Shown: positions 56,502 to 64,000, numbered from the stretch's first letter. The stretch: 64,000 nt of DNA from CAZDDI01 sp964504195 (GCA_964504195.1 CAZDDI010000009.1:42393-106392); one strand, 5' to 3'. A program made the numbers and translations. The notes: generated by a model from the sequence alone, not told the origin.

Positions 56502-57875
56502 TTAACGCTGCGTAAGCGCTGCCACAATAGTTTCCATCTGCATCCCTCGTGAGCCTTTGATTAGGACGATATCCTCCGGCCCTAGCAGCGATTGCAGATA
56601 GCGCACGGCATCAGCGTTGTCGGCGGCGACGTAGAGGTGCTCTTGCGCCATCCCCTGTGCCCGTGCCCCGGCGATGTAGTGTTTCGCGAGCTGGCCCACC
56701 AGCACCAACTGTTCTGCAACTTCAGCAGCGCGCTGTCCTACTTGTTGATGACCTGCCGCTTCATACTTGCCCAGTTCCAGCATATCGCCCAATACCGCGA
56801 TTTTGCGTCCTTGCAGTTCATTCAGTAGATCGAGCGCGGCCAGCACGGCGGGTGGGCTGGCGTTGTAGGTATCGTCGAGAATGAGCGCCCCCTGGTTGCT
56901 GCGTACCGTCGTGAGCCGGGGGGCGTTGTTCAAATTCCACAGCCCCGCGCTGAGCTCGTCCCAGCTGAGGCCCATCAGCAGCCCCACAGCAGCGGCACGC
57001 AACACGGTCTGAACGTTGTGCAGCCCCAACAGCGGCGCGCGCACGATAGTTGCCTCGTCCTGATAGTGTAAGCGCGCCTGGATGCCTGCCAGCCCCAGAC
57101 TTTGCAGGTCATCTGCCCACAGATCGGCTTCTGGCGAGAGGCCGTAGAACAGCACCTGGGCATCCGTAGCCTGTGCCATGGCCCGCACGTGCTGATCATC
57201 GTAGTTGAGCACTGCTATGCCGCCTGCTTCCGCCGTGGGTAACGCTTCGACCAGCTCTTGTTTAGTCAGGGCGATGTTTTCTAGCGTTTTGGCGCGTTCC
57301 AGATGGACGGCTTCGACGTTCGTCACCACGCCCATGGTGGGGCGCGCAATCTCGGTCAGGGCGTGAATGTCGCCGCGCGTGTACATCCCCATCTCCAACA
57401 CCGCTGCGGTATGCTCGCTGTGCAGTTGGAGCAGGGTAAGCGGCAGGCCCAGCTCGTTGTTGTAAGAGCACGGGCTGCATAGCACCTCAAAGCGTTGTGC
57501 CAGCACTTGCGCGATGACCTCTTTGGTGGTGGTTTTCCCCACGCTGCCCGTGACACCGATGACGGGAATATCGAACTGCTGCCGCCAGTGGGTCGCGGCG
57601 CGCTGCAATGCTTGCAGGACATCCGGGACCCGGATAAGCAACGGCGTATCGGGCAGTGCCACCGGTTGCGAGACAAGGGCAGCGATCGCGCCTCGTGCGA
57701 ACGCATCGGCGACGAAGGCATGCCCGTCGGTGTGCTCGCCCTTGAGGGCGCAGAAGATGCTGCCCGGCGTTGCCTGCCGCGAATCTATAACGAGCCGCGC
57801 GGGCATATCCAGTCCGGTGGGCCGGGCACTGCCGCACAACGCGATCAAATCCGCTAACAGCAATTCTTTCCGCAT
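56502..57875 (-). CDS. murF: UDP-N-acetylmuramoyl-tripeptide--D-alanyl-D-alanine ligase MurF
   Basis: 457 residues, adds D-Ala-D-Ala to the UDP-MurNAc tripeptide. Motifs: LVIDSRQATPGSIFCALKGEHTDGHAF (N-terminal domain), VTGSVGKTTTKEVIAQVL (P-loop), NNELGLPLTLL, EMGMYTRGDI, NVEAVHLER, LILDDTYNASPPAVLAALD and VLGDMLELG, KGSRGMQMETIV. All expected. It lies 113 bp after ftsI, with a TACCACCGAGGACACGG repeat fragment between them and no murE. Confidence 0.96.
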   Translation of the reverse strand: MRKELLLADLIALCGSARPTGLDMPARLVIDSRQATPGSIFCALKGEHTDGHAFVADAFARGAIAALVSQPVALPDTPLLIRVPDVLQALQRAATHWRQQFDIPVIGVTGSVGKTTTKEVIAQVLAQRFEVLCSPCSYNNELGLPLTLLQLHSEHTAAVLEMGMYTRGDIHALTEIARPTMGVVTNVEAVHLERAKTLENIALTKQELVEALPTAEAGGIAVLNYDDQHVRAMAQATDAQVLFYGLSPEADLWADDLQSLGLAGIQARLHYQDEATIVRAPLLGLHNVQTVLRAAAVGLLMGLSWDELSAGLWNLNNAPRLTTVRSNQGALILDDTYNASPPAVLAALDLLNELQGRKIAVLGDMLELGKYEAAGHQQVGQRAAEVAEQLVLVGQLAKHYIAGARAQGMAQEHLYVAADNADAVRYLQSLLGPEDIVLIKGSRGMQMETIVAALTQR

Positions 57876-57988
57876 AAGTAGGTATCATCTTTCGCTACAT
57901 GAAAAGTCTTTTTTACCACCGAGGACACGGGGGTTTTAATATGTTTTCAGCCCAAAAAATCTCTGTGTTCCTTGTAGTTAAATGTTTA

Positions 57989-59740
57989 TCACGGCGCGGC
58001 GGCGAAATTGTCCGGGGGAATACCCAACAGCACAAAGGAGCGTGCTATGATCCGCTGGAACACTGGCGCGGCCAATTGTGATCCCCATCGCTGGTGCCGT
58101 GGCACTTGCGGGCGGTCTATGTTCACCAGTACCAGAATTTGCGGATCAGGCACCGGCCCATAGCCAATAAATGAAGCTATCACATCATTGGGGTCGTAAC
58201 CACCAGGGCCGGGGATTTGTGCGGTACTGCTTTTGCCAGCAATGCGATAGCCTGGTACAACGGCTTGGGTCAGTTCGTGCTCCACCGCACGCACCATCAG
58301 CCCCGTCATGGCGCGCGCCGTTTCCGCCGAAACGGGTTGTCCCAATGGGCGCGGTGAAATGGTTACGTGCCGCCCGTCCGGATAATACCGTTCGGCGACG
58401 ATGTGCGGCTGCATCATCAGACCGCCGTTGGCGAGCGCGCCTATCGCTGTCGCCATTTGTAGTGGCGTCACAGCGATACCTTGTCCGAAGGAATTGGTTA
58501 CCAGGTAACTATCGGCCCAATCCCAATCCGAGGGCATGTGAACGAGACCTGCGCTTTCACCGCGCACCTCTACGCCTGTGGGCTGTCCGAATCCAAAGGC
58601 GCGCACGTAATGGTAAAAGAGGTCGCCGCCGAGCACATGAGCGGAAAGCCGCCCCGCGCCCACATTGAGCGAATGGCTGATAACGCCTTGTAATCCTTGC
58701 TGTCCATAGCTATTGCCATCCCAGTTGCGGATGATAATGCCGCCATACTCCAAACGTCCCTGGTCTTGATAACTCCAATCGAGCGTCGCGCGCCCGGAAT
58801 CCAGCGCCGCTGCTACTGTAATCAGCTTGAAAACTGAACCTGGTTCATAGGCAATACTGATGTTGGGATCCAGAAAAATTCTCTCCTCGCCAGCAGCGGC
58901 AACCTCGGCAAACCGCCACGGTTCATAAGTGGGGCGGCTGGCAAGTGCGAGGATATCGCCTGTGCGGGTATCTAGCACAATGATCGTACCGCTAGGTGCG
59001 TTGTATTCCTGTAAGGCGCGATCCAGTTCGCCTTCGACAAAAGCTTGTAATGTGCGATCCAGCGTTAGACGCAAATCCGCGCCAGGATAGGGCAACCCTT
59101 GTGAAGAAGCCATCTCGTCGGGCAGTGGGTTGGAATCTACTCCCACCTCGCCGATGTTCTCAACGCGCTGACCCTGCAGGAAGCGCACTTGCGCTGCCTG
59201 TACGCCGTAGCCTTCTCCATTACTATTGACGAAGCCCAGCGTATGCGCAGCTAGCGCGCCTTCGGGATAATGGCGCTGCCAGGTGGGCGCGATGGTAATC
59301 CACGAGTAGCGGGTGAGAGTCACGGACTGGCTGGCCTCGGCAGAGAGACTGTACGCAAGTGGTCGCCACACATATTGACGGCCTTCCTCTTCCGGGCGCA
59401 GGGTCAGATCTGCCAGTATAGCGGTCTCTGGGCGGTTGAGCAGCGGCGCCAGGGCGCGCGCGGCTTCCTCGCGCGCCATATCGCTTCGCAACAGGCCAAT
59501 TTCCGCGCCGATGTTATAGACGGGTATATTACCCACCAGCAGATCTCCGTTGCGATCGGTTATGCAGCCCCAGGGTGGATCAGGCAAGGCATAGCGTCGC
59601 TCGACAAGCTCCTGTGCTTCAGCCTTGTGTTGGGCATGTTCCAGCACTTGTAAACGTACTAACTGCCCGATAATGGGCAGTAGGACGGCAATCAGCAAAG
59701 TGACGATGAGGCGCAGACGTGCATCCGGGCCGCGTAACAT
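57989..59740 (-). CDS. ftsI: Peptidoglycan transpeptidase FtsI/PBP2 family
   Basis: 583 residues: one N-terminal TM helix (LIVTLLIAVLLPIIGQLVRL), a pedestal domain, and the penicillin-binding transpeptidase. Active-site motifs: SxxK as YEPGSVFKL (about residue 305), SxN as SHSLNVG, and the third motif as GKSSTAQ, i.e. KSS in place of the usual KTG/KSG. It crosslinks septal peptidoglycan with FtsW. The ATG is adjacent to the ftsL stop (no spacer). Confidence 0.93.
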   Translation of the reverse strand: MLRGPDARLRLIVTLLIAVLLPIIGQLVRLQVLEHAQHKAEAQELVERRYALPDPPWGCITDRNGDLLVGNIPVYNIGAEIGLLRSDMAREEAARALAPLLNRPETAILADLTLRPEEEGRQYVWRPLAYSLSAEASQSVTLTRYSWITIAPTWQRHYPEGALAAHTLGFVNSNGEGYGVQAAQVRFLQGQRVENIGEVGVDSNPLPDEMASSQGLPYPGADLRLTLDRTLQAFVEGELDRALQEYNAPSGTIIVLDTRTGDILALASRPTYEPWRFAEVAAAGEERIFLDPNISIAYEPGSVFKLITVAAALDSGRATLDWSYQDQGRLEYGGIIIRNWDGNSYGQQGLQGVISHSLNVGAGRLSAHVLGGDLFYHYVRAFGFGQPTGVEVRGESAGLVHMPSDWDWADSYLVTNSFGQGIAVTPLQMATAIGALANGGLMMQPHIVAERYYPDGRHVTISPRPLGQPVSAETARAMTGLMVRAVEHELTQAVVPGYRIAGKSSTAQIPGPGGYDPNDVIASFIGYGPVPDPQILVLVNIDRPQVPRHQRWGSQLAAPVFQRIIARSFVLLGIPPDNFAAAP

Positions 59741-60067
59741 TTAAGGCTCCGTAAAGTTGATGTAAGCCACGGCTTCAGCAGGCTGATAGCCCAGAGCCGT
59801 GGAGCGCGTTTGCAACACTGGAATCGAGCTGTTGCGTGCGACTTCAACCATAATTGCCTGGTTTTCGCGTTGCAAGCGCACCAGGTTTTGCTCCATTTGC
59901 CAGACTTCACGGGAGAGACTCACGTTGGCTGCGGCCAGGCTCAGGTATGCAGCCCCCAAGAGTGCGATTAACGTAATGGCGACGATCAACAGTAACGCTA
60001 GGGTGCGGTTCAATTGCCCGCTACGTCGGGGAACGCCGTGGGTCTGCTGTTGCCAGAGAACACTCAT
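59741..60067 (-). CDS. ftsL: FtsL-like septum protein
   Basis: 108 residues: basic head, one TM helix (ALLLIVAITLIALLGAAYLSL), then a heptad-like coiled-coil region (SREVWQMEQNLVRLQRENQAIMVEVARN) and a short tail. Size, topology and position between rsmH and ftsI match FtsL/DivIC-like proteins; sequence alone is weak. AGAGGAGG is well placed before ATG 60067; longer frames read the GAATAGCGAATGGC spacer. Confidence 0.8.
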   Translation of the reverse strand: MSVLWQQQTHGVPRRSGQLNRTLALLLIVAITLIALLGAAYLSLAAANVSLSREVWQMEQNLVRLQRENQAIMVEVARNSSIPVLQTRSTALGYQPAEAVAYINFTEP

Positions 60068-60085
60068 GGGAAACCTCCTCTGAAA

Positions 60086-60198
60086 ATGGCGAATAGCGAA
60101 TGGCGAATAGCGAATGGCGAATCTCAAATATTTACCCAATCGCGGATCTGGCGATCTGCTCTGAGCACACTGGCTCTGAGGGGAACGGTAGTTCCCCG
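60086..60198. repeat. GAATAGCGAATGGC tandem and hairpin words before ftsL
   Basis: Two and a half direct copies of GGCGAATAGCGAAT (60088-60121), followed by hairpins GGATCTGGCGATC and GGGAACGGTAGTTCCCC. The same combination occurs at 6435-6625. It lies inside the dcw operon between rsmH and ftsL, so may interrupt or moderate transcription. Confidence 0.5.
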
Positions 60199-60314
60199 AA
60201 TTTTCATCCAACCGCTGCTGAACCATCAGTTAATGAGGAATTCCTCCTGAAAAAATCGATGAATCAGCGAATCTCAACCCAAAAACGTGAGAGGAACATC
60301 CCGCATTATGGTTC

Positions 60315-61259
60315 CTATATTATTTTCTCCGCGGCGCGAAGGCGGGCGCTGCGGCTGCGCGGGTTCTCCGCTATCTCGGTAGCGGAGGGTGCAATCGCTT
60401 TCGTGAACAACAACCGGAGGGCCGGTTGATGCTCGCATACACAGATCGGCGCGCGCGGCGGGCAGATACAATCGCGCGCCTGTTCGCGCAAGAAGTGTTT
60501 GACAATCCGATCTTCCAAGGAGTGAAACGTGATAACGACCAACCGGCCCCCCGGTCGTAACGCAGCGACTGCTTGGGGTAGCGTGGCTTCCAATCGCTCC
60601 AGCTCACGGTTGACCGCGATGCGTAAGGCTTGAAAGGTACGTGTTGCCGGGTGGATACCACCGTATCGCCCGCCGGAAGCTTGTGCAACCACTTCGGCTA
60701 ATTGGCGCGTTGTGTGCAACGGACGGGCGGCGACAATCGCGTGGGCGATGCGGCGACTGTGGGGTTCCTCGCCGTAGAGCCGCAACAATGCGGTCAGTTC
60801 CGCTTCATCTAACGTGTTGAGTAGCTCTGCTGCCGACGGGTCATCACTGTCGGGATCGTAACGCATATCCAACGGGCCATTTAGCCGAAAGGCAAACCCG
60901 CGTTGGGAATCATCCACTTGTAATGAAGAAAACCCTAAGTCAAAGAGCACGCCATCCACGGGAAGAAAATCTGCTTGTTGTGCCATGTCCGTTAAACGGT
61001 CATAGCCGGTATGGAGCAGCGTCACACGCGCTCCGAACCGGCTCAGCCGTGCTGCTGCATATTGCAGCGCGTATGGATCGCGGTCGAACCCCAACACTAC
61101 GCCATCGGGTGCAGCAGCTTCCAGGATGGCGGTGGCGTGCCCCCCTGCGCCCACGGTGGCATCGAGATAGCGCCCGCCGGGGAAGGGCGCTAGCCACATC
61201 ACGGCCTCGGACAACAACACCGTGCGGTGTTGGGGTGTTAAATGTGCAGCGGTTCCCAT
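60315..61259 (-). CDS. rsmH: 16S rRNA (cytosine(1402)-N(4))-methyltransferase RsmH
   Basis: 314 residues, SAM-dependent, methylates N4 of C1402 in 16S rRNA. Motifs: HRTVLLSEAVMWL, YLDATVGAGGHATAILE (SAM motif I), VLGFDRDPYAL, GVLFDLGFSSLQVDDSQRGF, HPATRTFQALRIAVNREL, and VITFHSLEDRIVKHFL. Length and order are standard. It overlaps mraZ by 22 bp. Confidence 0.96.
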   Translation of the reverse strand: MGTAAHLTPQHRTVLLSEAVMWLAPFPGGRYLDATVGAGGHATAILEAAAPDGVVLGFDRDPYALQYAAARLSRFGARVTLLHTGYDRLTDMAQQADFLPVDGVLFDLGFSSLQVDDSQRGFAFRLNGPLDMRYDPDSDDPSAAELLNTLDEAELTALLRLYGEEPHSRRIAHAIVAARPLHTTRQLAEVVAQASGGRYGGIHPATRTFQALRIAVNRELERLEATLPQAVAALRPGGRLVVITFHSLEDRIVKHFLREQARDCICPPRAPICVCEHQPALRLLFTKAIAPSATEIAENPRSRSARLRAAEKII

Positions 61260-61675
61260 AGGGCCGGGTCCTCGTCCATCAATTCCATTTGGAGCGCATT
61301 GGTCTCAGCCCAGCGTTGCGGGTTCCAAATTTCGATGAAACGATCCAGGCCCACGATTACGGCTTCACCGCTTGGGCCGATGTCGGCATATTCGCGCAAT
61401 CGGTCAGGGATCAGGATCCGTCCCTGGCGATCCGGCGTCGCATCCATCGCATCCGCGAAGAAGATACGGCGCAACGCGCGGCCCTGGGGGTGGGTAATGG
61501 GGAGTGCATTAACTTTTTGGGCGATTTCCGCCCACATTACGAGAGGATAAACCGCGAGGCACCGATCCAACCCACGAGTCAGCACCAGGCCACCGGTCAG
61601 TTCATCACGGAAGCGGGCCGGTACCGTCATGCGCCCTTTTTCATCTAAGGTGAAAGCGTATTGCCCTAGAAACAT
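61238..61675 (-). CDS. mraZ: Transcriptional regulator MraZ
   Basis: 145 residues with two AbrB-like halves, each with the DxxGR motif: LDEKGRMTVPARFRDEL and PDRQGRILIPDRLREYA. MraZ binds GTGGG repeats upstream of its own gene and controls the dcw operon; four such repeats are found at 61716-61750. The N-terminal MFLGQYAFTLD is canonical. First gene of the cluster. Confidence 0.95.
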   Translation of the reverse strand: MFLGQYAFTLDEKGRMTVPARFRDELTGGLVLTRGLDRCLAVYPLVMWAEIAQKVNALPITHPQGRALRRIFFADAMDATPDRQGRILIPDRLREYADIGPSGEAVIVGLDRFIEIWNPQRWAETNALQMELMDEDPALWEPLHI

Positions 61676-61715
61676 AAGACCTGCCCCATCAATCCGCTAA
61701 AATACACAGAACTCC

Positions 61716-61750
61716 CCCACCACGCCCCACTTTAACCCACAATTTCCCAC
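61716..61750 (-). promoter_or_regulatory. MraZ-binding repeats (four GTGGG boxes)
   Basis: Four CCCAC pentamers on the plus strand end at 61720, 61730, 61740 and 61750, i.e. GTGGG at exact 10-bp spacing on the minus strand. This is the established MraZ operator layout. They lie just downstream of the -10 box, so binding would block initiation at the dcw promoter. Confidence 0.85.
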
Positions 61751-61779
61751 ATTATACACTAATTTCCCAAGTAAATCAA
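61751..61779 (-). promoter_or_regulatory. Promoter of the mraZ-ftsZ operon
   Basis: On the minus strand, TTGATT (plus 61774-61779), a 17-bp spacer, then TATAAT (plus 61751-61756), directly before the four GTGGG boxes. A near-consensus sigma-70-type promoter. Confidence 0.8.
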
Positions 61780-61931
61780 TAGGCAAATCCCAATTTAACC
61801 CAAATTGTAACACTTTTGATGCACTTCTTCACGGAAACGTGACTGTTTACCTGAGCGTTGTGTCCTGTGTCAGACTCAGGGCGGAGGGGTTGCGCAAGTG
61901 TGGAAAGATAACCGGGTTGTCGAGCTTTAGC

Positions 61932-61960
61932 TTGACGCTTGCAGATTTCACCCCTATAAT
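61932..61960 (+). promoter_or_regulatory. Promoter of the response-regulator gene
   Basis: TTGACG (61932-61937), 17 bp, TATAAT (61955-61960), 75 bp before the GTG start. Nothing else is seen in the stretch 61780-61931 between the two divergent promoters. Confidence 0.7.
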
Positions 61961-62035
61961 TAAATAGATGCGCAGGCAAACAAACTCGGTTGATTTTACG
62001 CTCAGCCGACACTTAGCCCAGGAGGTAAGGAACCC

Positions 62036-62899
62036 GTGGAAGGACGAATCCTACTTATTGAAGACGACACTGTAAATCGGAGAATCCTGCGGGAGCGCTT
62101 TGAAAACGCCGGCATGAAGGTGGATGAAGCGGCGGATGGGCAAGCAGGTCTCGACCTGGCAAACCGCCTGCTACCCCAAGTTATCATCACCAGCACTACC
62201 CTGCCAGATATGCGCGGTACAGAAGTAGCGCAGCAGCTGCGCAGTGTGACGCGTACGCGCCACATCTTCCTGATGCTGCTCGCCGACGAAGATCAGCATC
62301 AGGAGCGGCTGAGCGGCCTGGAATTGGGCGTGGATGATTTTGTGGCCTCGCCCTTCGACCCGGACGAGGTAACGCTCCGTGTGCGCAATGCGCTGCGTCG
62401 CGCCAGCTCCACCAATCTTACTGATCCAACCACCGGGCTGCCGGCCGGTTCGCTGATGCAGGAGCAGCTGCGCCAACTGGTGATGCAGGATCCCGAAGGC
62501 GATTGGGCTTTGATGCGGTTCCGCGTCACCAATCTAGGGCCGTTCCGCGAGGTGTACGGGTTCATGGCGGCAGATGATTTGCTGCGTGGGGTGACGCGCA
62601 TCCTGGCCGAGGCCTTCAGTCACGGCGCGAGCAGCAACGATTTCTTGGGTTACGGCGGCAAAGACGACTTCATTCTCATCACGGAACCTCAGCGCGCTGA
62701 AGCCATCGAGAAAGAAGTGCGCGCTCAGTTCGAAGAAGAAGTCGGCTCGCACTACGGTTTTATGGAGCGCGAGCAGGGCTTCATTGTAGTGGATGGGAAG
62801 CAAGTCGGGCTGGCGACCCTGCGTGTGCGCAGCGTCACACCTCAGGGCGAAGGCCCGTTCTATGATATTCGCTCACTGAGCGAGGCACTGGCGGGGTAA
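62036..62899 (+). CDS. Degenerate response regulator (pseudo-receiver plus degenerate GGDEF-like domain)
   Basis: 287 residues. The receiver domain opens normally (ILLIEDDTVNRRIL) but the phospho-acceptor is Ser53 (ITSTTLPDMRG in place of LLD..LPD), the conserved Thr/Ser position is Leu82 and the Lys is Ser105 (VASPFDPDE), so phosphorylation is unlikely. After DPTTGLPAGSLM comes a GGDEF-like domain whose signature reads GYGGKDDFILI instead of RxGGDEF, so catalysis is also unlikely. GTG 62036 follows AGGAGG. Probably a signalling platform. Its last ~55 bp recur at 63310-63462. Confidence 0.82.
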   Translation: MEGRILLIEDDTVNRRILRERFENAGMKVDEAADGQAGLDLANRLLPQVIITSTTLPDMRGTEVAQQLRSVTRTRHIFLMLLADEDQHQERLSGLELGVDDFVASPFDPDEVTLRVRNALRRASSTNLTDPTTGLPAGSLMQEQLRQLVMQDPEGDWALMRFRVTNLGPFREVYGFMAADDLLRGVTRILAEAFSHGASSNDFLGYGGKDDFILITEPQRAEAIEKEVRAQFEEEVGSHYGFMEREQGFIVVDGKQVGLATLRVRSVTPQGEGPFYDIRSLSEALAG

Positions 62900-62934
62900 G
62901 ATAGCGCTGGGTGCATCCAGCGCAAGATGTATGA

Positions 62935-63300
62935 ATGAAAGCCAAACATCGCAAAACACTACACGCTTTAATGGAGTATAAGGGGTATCTTGCACATATT
63001 CAGCTTGATGATGAAGCCGGCTTGTTTCACGGTGAAGTGGCGAACATTCGAGATGTCATAACCTTTCAAGGTCAATCGGTAGAAGAACTGCGCCAGGCCT
63101 TCGAGGATTCAATTGAGGATTATTTAGCCTTTTGCTTGGAACGTGGCGAGGAACCGAATCGGCCCTATACAGGGTTGTTTACAGTGCGGCTTTCGCCTGA
63201 GCAACATCGCAAGGTAGTGCTGGCGGCTGAGAAAACAGGGCAAAGGGTTGATATGTGGGTTACGGAAGTATTGGAACGTGCCGCCGTTTATCCAGTGTGA
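62935..63300 (+). CDS. HicB family protein (antitoxin-like), solitary
   Basis: 121 residues: the HicB-type partial RNase H fold at the start (MEYKGYLAHIQLDDEAGLFHGEVANIRDV) and SVEELRQAFEDSIEDYLAFC, then a C-terminal ribbon-helix-helix (LFTVRLSPEQHRKVVLAAEKTGQRVDMWVTEVLERA). No hicA-like gene is found in the 35 bp before it or in the bases after it. The gene is AT-rich compared with the regulator upstream. Solitary HicB proteins of this length are common. Confidence 0.85.
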   Translation: MKAKHRKTLHALMEYKGYLAHIQLDDEAGLFHGEVANIRDVITFQGQSVEELRQAFEDSIEDYLAFCLERGEEPNRPYTGLFTVRLSPEQHRKVVLAAEKTGQRVDMWVTEVLERAAVYPV

Positions 63301-63309
63301 GGATACCCC

Positions 63310-63466
63310 CAGGGCGAAGGCCCGTTTTATGATATTCGTTCGTTTAGGAATGGGTACGGAATAACTTGCCCATTTGAAACTCCAAATTATGCCTAAAGCG
63401 TCCAGAAATTGGGATACCTATTTCGTACTCATTCCTTAATGAAGCATTAGCGGAGCAAGCCCGCGT
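63310..63466 (+). pseudogene. Truncated duplicate of the response-regulator 3' end, interrupted by a TIR element
   Basis: 63310-63346 matches the end of the response-regulator gene (62843-62878): QGEGPFYDIRS is retained with synonymous changes (TTC/TTT, CGC/CGT, TCA/TCG). After an 89-bp insert the match resumes (GAAGCATTAGCGGAG, EALAE). Removing the insert with one TTA restores the frame to QGEGPFYDIRSFNEALAE and a stop at about 63481. It therefore derives from a paralogous gene tail. Confidence 0.7.
63347..63435. mobile_element. 89-bp terminal-inverted-repeat element with TTA duplication
   Basis: Ends GGAATGGGTACGGAATA (63347-63363) and TATTTCGTACTCATTCC (63419-63435), 15 of 17 inverted matches, flanked by TTA on both sides (63344-63346, 63436-63438). 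It carries no ORF. It interrupts the duplicated tail sequence, so it inserted after that duplication. Confidence 0.65.
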
Positions 63467-63508
63467 TGGCTTTTTCCTTTGAAACCAAAGATCCTTTGAG
63501 AAAATTTT

Positions 63509-64000
63509 ATGCCGTTACATGAAATTGCAGATCAAAAGTTATCCATTCTGACACAATCGAATTTTGCGCTCGAAAAGAATCTTCAAACGCTTATAGAGCG
63601 CAATCTTGAAACTGTATTCAATTGTCGTTTGGTTCAGTCAGAGTTTCCCACAGGTGTACAGCACTCAGGCAGAATTGACACTTTGGCTTTGTCGGAAGAT
63701 GATAATCCTGTTATTATCGAGTATAAAAAAGTTGAGTCTTCCGAATTGGTCAATCAAAGTTTGTATTATCTGGCGTGGTTGAAAGATCATAAAGGCGATT
63801 TTGAAAGAGCCGTTCAGAAAGCCTTGGGTAGCTCGATTGAAGTAGATTGGTCGGAAGTCCGTGTGATCTGTATTGCGCCCAATTACAAGAAGTATGACCT
63901 ATATGCTGTTCAAATGATGGGGGCAAATATTGAACTTTGGGCATATCATGACTCTCCTGAAAGAAGTCGCACTTTAACACCACCCCATAGCCCGGCGGCG
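63509..64000 (+). CDS. NucS/DUF91-like nuclease domain protein, 3' truncated
   Basis: Open from ATG 63509 to the right edge with no stop (164 codons). The sequence has a PD-(D/E)XK-type nuclease core: GRIDTLALSEDDNPVIIEYKK, i.e. Asp then Glu-x-Lys, after EKNLQTLIERNLETVFNC, and later VRVICIAPNYKKYD and NIELWAYHD. This is the N-terminal arrangement of DUF91/NucS-like proteins that often carry a DUF5655 tail. AT-rich like hicB, and lacking a strong ribosome site. A DNA-repair or defence role is possible; the C-terminal domain is outside the window. Confidence 0.75.
   Translation, partial: MPLHEIADQKLSILTQSNFALEKNLQTLIERNLETVFNCRLVQSEFPTGVQHSGRIDTLALSEDDNPVIIEYKKVESSELVNQSLYYLAWLKDHKGDFERAVQKALGSSIEVDWSEVRVICIAPNYKKYDLYAVQMMGANIELWAYHDSPERSRTLTPPHSPAA

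Noticed and set aside
62935..63300. hicB as part of a HicAB toxin-antitoxin system
   Set aside because: No hicA-like small ORF is present on either side in the available sequence; called a solitary HicB.

Overview
The window looks like a chromosomal segment of a GC-rich member of the Chloroflexota, probably Anaerolineae-like. This is inferred from gene content: a long mraZ-to-ftsZ division and cell-wall cluster, (S/T)P-rich lipoproteins, a MoxR/DUF58/DUF4129 operon followed by TPR and PP2C-like genes, and many intergenic palindromic repeats. No rRNA gene, tRNA gene or CRISPR array was recognised by eye.

Layout. 1-10.9 kb: mixed metabolic genes (partial methyltransferase, patatin-like lipase, MazG-like, lipoprotein, TrmO, MFS exporter, membrane-anchored subtilase, SUMF1-type protein) separated by repeat-rich spacers. 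11-18.7 kb: a UPF0175/DUF3368 toxin-antitoxin pair, an MrfA-like helicase with an embedded HNH domain, hypD, a second UPF0175/DUF3368 pair, hypE and an EamA transporter. 19-34.4 kb: MoxR, an AT-rich radical SAM gene flanked by a duplicated moxR tail, DUF58, DUF4129, winged-helix/TPR, PP2C-like/beta-propeller, ThpR, a GT-C-like membrane protein, acylphosphatase, a HypE-like AIR synthase and a metallophosphoesterase. 34.4-36.5 kb (minus strand): YggT, YggS, rhomboid. 36.7-44.4 kb: pyroglutamyl peptidase, LysM protein, superoxide reductase, a tandem ferritin-like protein with an encapsulin-targeting tail, the encapsulin shell protein, glycosyltransferase, TPR, lipoprotein and a cytidylate kinase-like protein. 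44.7-61.8 kb (minus strand): a NUDIX hydrolase, then, in order of transcription, mraZ-rsmH-ftsL-ftsI-murF-murD-ftsW-murG-cvpA-like-murC-(49-codon small ORF)-murB-ddl-ftsQ-ftsA-ftsZ. murE and mraY are absent from this cluster. 61.9-64 kb: a degenerate response regulator, HicB, a truncated duplicate of the regulator tail, and the start of a NucS-like nuclease running off the edge.

The most interesting unit is the encapsulin locus (38.3-40.6 kb). A shell protein is encoded 3 bp after a protein made of two fused ferritin-like bundles that ends in a TIGSLK-type cargo-loading peptide, with a class II superoxide reductase just upstream. Together they suggest a nanocompartment for iron storage or oxidative-stress protection. 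Other notable items are an overlooked 49-codon ORF joined to murC and murB by ATGA overlaps on both sides; a 134-bp MITE with 10-bp target duplications, one copy of which lies where mraY is normally found; and two places where the 3' end of a gene is repeated, with mainly synonymous changes, on the far side of an AT-rich passenger gene.
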